A stretch of 7,204 nt of DNA. It comes from Gammaproteobacteria bacterium (GTDB lineage: Bacteria > Pseudomonadota > Gammaproteobacteria > Enterobacterales > Alteromonadaceae). A program made the translations under genes and the position numbers. Shown one piece after another: positions 6,157 to 7,204 of this stretch. The DNA is taken from contig JAMCRH010000125.1 of assembly GCA_023380515.1 (NCBI GenBank), forward strand, positions 1-7,204. Direction: 5' to 3'. The notes beneath the pieces were generated by a model, which did not search any database, was not told the DNA's origin, and saw only the letters and a list, made by a program, of their open reading frames with translations. How positions within the stretch are numbered: position 1 is the stretch's first letter; each line of letters opens with the position of its first letter.

Positions 6157-6186
6157 CCCCGAAGCTTTGGTCACTCGGGGCGTTTT
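6157..6186 (+). terminator. Intrinsic terminator after the ankyrin gene
   Basis: CCCCGA (6157-6162) and TCGGGG (6175-6180) form a six-pair GC-rich stem around a 12-base loop, followed by CGTTTT. It begins 50 bases after the ankyrin stop codon. The stem is short, so termination may be partial. Confidence 0.6.
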
Positions 6187-6219
6187 GACAACGTTAGCAC
6201 CAGTAACAAAGTATATAAT
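6185..6219 (+). promoter_or_regulatory. Candidate promoter for the metalloprotease gene
   Basis: A perfect TATAAT (6214-6219) stands in an AT-rich stretch (AAAGTATATAATGGG). A perfect TTGACA (6185-6190) lies upstream but at 23 bases, too far for normal sigma70 spacing. With TATAAT as -10, transcription would begin near 6226, after the GGGAG ribosome site used to justify the TTG start. The promoter and that start therefore cannot both be right. Confidence 0.35.
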
Positions 6220-6231
6220 GGGAGCCAGAGT

Positions 6232-7204
6232 TTGATACCAGCCAATCATGCAACGTGTATATGCGCATTGATCGCAATTGGCTTTGGGCTCGTCAGCGCC
6301 CCAGTGCAGGCGTCGCAAGTGGCGCAAGATCGCCCGGTTCAAACGCTGTGCCGCTCTCAGGTGGCATGGCATATCGCTGACATTGACCCACGGTTTAATT
6401 TGAGCCGTGTAGCGCTCACTGACACCATGACCGCGGCGACTCAGCTATGGAATCAAGCGGCAGAGACACCTTTATTTGTACGCACTCGCGATCAAGGTAT
6501 TGCGGTTTCGCTGATATTTGATCACCGCCAAGCGCTGTATGACCAACTGCGTGAGATGTTCGACCAAGCCGAGCAATTGCGCAAAGATATTGCACAAGCG
6601 GATCAAGACCTTGCGGTATTGAATGCTGAAATTGATGAACTGAACACACGGATTGATAGTGAGAACCAGCAGCTACAAGCGCTACAACAAGACTTTGAGG
6701 CTCTGCGCGATCGTCATGCCAATCGGCGCGGTCAAGTGCCATCGAGCGTGATGCCTAAATTGCAGACTTTGCAGGCCGCTTCACAAGAGATTCATGAGCA
6801 GCTTCAGAACCGTATTCGCGAGGCGGAGCGGGTACGTTATCGATTCAACATCCATGTTGCCGAGCGCAACCTGGTGGCTGAGCAATACACCAGCTTGGTG
6901 AATGACCTTAATCGGCGCTCTGCGGCACAAGGGGCCGATACCAATGTCGGCGAGCATGGTATTTTTATTCGCCAACGTGGTCGCAATGTTGAAGTCGCTG
7001 AAGAGCAAATTCATGTGTTTCGAGTCAGCAGTCAGGAAGCCTTGTTAACCATCCTGGCGCATGAACTTGGTCATGCCATTGGTATCAACCATTTACCTCA
7101 GCCTGATGCGATTATGACCGCGCGTCTAGAAAGCCAGTTGGGGCAGTTATTACCACAGTATTTAAGTAACGCCGACAAGCGAGCCCTGCGCGTGGTGTGC
7201 CAAA
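6232..7204 (+). CDS. Exported matrixin-like zinc metalloprotease (metzincin), C-terminus outside the window
   Basis: The frame is open from 6094 through the right edge. The best in-frame start is TTG 6232 with GGGAG at 6220-6224, giving 324 visible residues. Residues 8-27 are a hydrophobic signal segment ending PVQA-S, so export is likely. The metzincin domain starts near VAWHIADIDPRF (45-55) and LWNQAA (72-77). It is interrupted by a long heptad-like coiled coil (about 105-165, more helix to 230) and resumes with GIFIRQRG (243-250). The zinc site is HELGHAIGINH: H277, H281 and H287 as ligands, E278 as catalytic base, an exact HExxHxxGxxH. A Met-turn follows in PDAIMTAR (M295), then LSNADKRALRVVC. 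C40 and C323 flank the domain and could pair. A secreted or periplasmic endopeptidase is expected; its substrate is unknown. The start is uncertain because the signal peptide lacks basic residues. Confidence 0.82.
   Translation, partial: MIPANHATCICALIAIGFGLVSAPVQASQVAQDRPVQTLCRSQVAWHIADIDPRFNLSRVALTDTMTAATQLWNQAAETPLFVRTRDQGIAVSLIFDHRQALYDQLREMFDQAEQLRKDIAQADQDLAVLNAEIDELNTRIDSENQQLQALQQDFEALRDRHANRRGQVPSSVMPKLQTLQAASQEIHEQLQNRIREAERVRYRFNIHVAERNLVAEQYTSLVNDLNRRSAAQGADTNVGEHGIFIRQRGRNVEVAEEQIHVFRVSSQEALLTILAHELGHAIGINHLPQPDAIMTARLESQLGQLLPQYLSNADKRALRVVCQ

Noticed and set aside
6185..6219. TTGACA plus TATAAT as a strong sigma70 promoter
   Set aside because: The spacing is 23 bases, far from the usual 16-18. 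Only the -10 element is kept as a low-confidence candidate.
1..7204. CRISPR array, tRNA/rRNA gene, IS element with inverted ends, or att duplication
   Set aside because: No regularly spaced repeats, no cloverleaf-like sequence, no transposase motif and no long direct repeat pair were seen on reading both strands by eye.

Overview
The window reads as accessory DNA from a gammaproteobacterium, possibly marine. That placement rests only on overall gene style and is low confidence. All convincing intact genes lie on the + strand. One broken gene fragment lies on the - strand.

Layout. (1) Bases 1-1163: the 3' end of an operon coding an SMC/ABC-like ATPase (cut by the window edge) followed by a small TOPRIM protein of the RloB/AbiLii type. 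This pairing is typical of anti-phage (abortive-infection) modules. (2) Bases 1164-1525: a 360-base AT-rich spacer with inverted repeats and one doubtful 28-codon ORF. It probably holds the control region for the next operon. (3) Bases 1526-3104: a tripartite hipB-hipS-hipT toxin-antitoxin operon in which HipA is split in two. HipB (DNA-binding antitoxin) and HipS (stand-alone N-terminal HipA subdomain) look intact. HipT (Ser/Thr kinase toxin) is broken: its frame ends exactly at the catalytic loop, the expected catalytic Asp reads as Ala, about 30 codons appear lost, and the C-terminal lobe continues in the +1 frame. (4) Bases 3108-3340: a perfect 24-bp palindrome (terminator) and the last ~45 codons of a peroxiredoxin on the - strand, the stump of a gene cut off when the region was rearranged. 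(5) Bases 3353-6107: a TehB-like SAM methyltransferase with an unusual C-terminal tail, then a 657-residue membrane-anchored protein with ankyrin-like repeats. (6) Bases 6157-7204: a terminator, then an exported matrixin-like zinc metalloprotease (HExxHxxGxxH plus Met-turn) with a long coiled coil inside its domain, cut by the right edge.

How it fits together. The left half is a decaying defence/toxin-antitoxin patch: an ATPase-TOPRIM pair beside a HipBST operon that has lost its toxin but kept both antitoxins. The truncated peroxiredoxin marks a probable rearrangement junction between that patch and the right half. The right half carries two envelope/periplasm-directed genes, the ankyrin protein and the metalloprotease, with no obvious link to defence. 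I do not see a clearly new system. The points most worth a second look are the toxin-dead hipBST locus and the ankyrin/matrixin neighbours.
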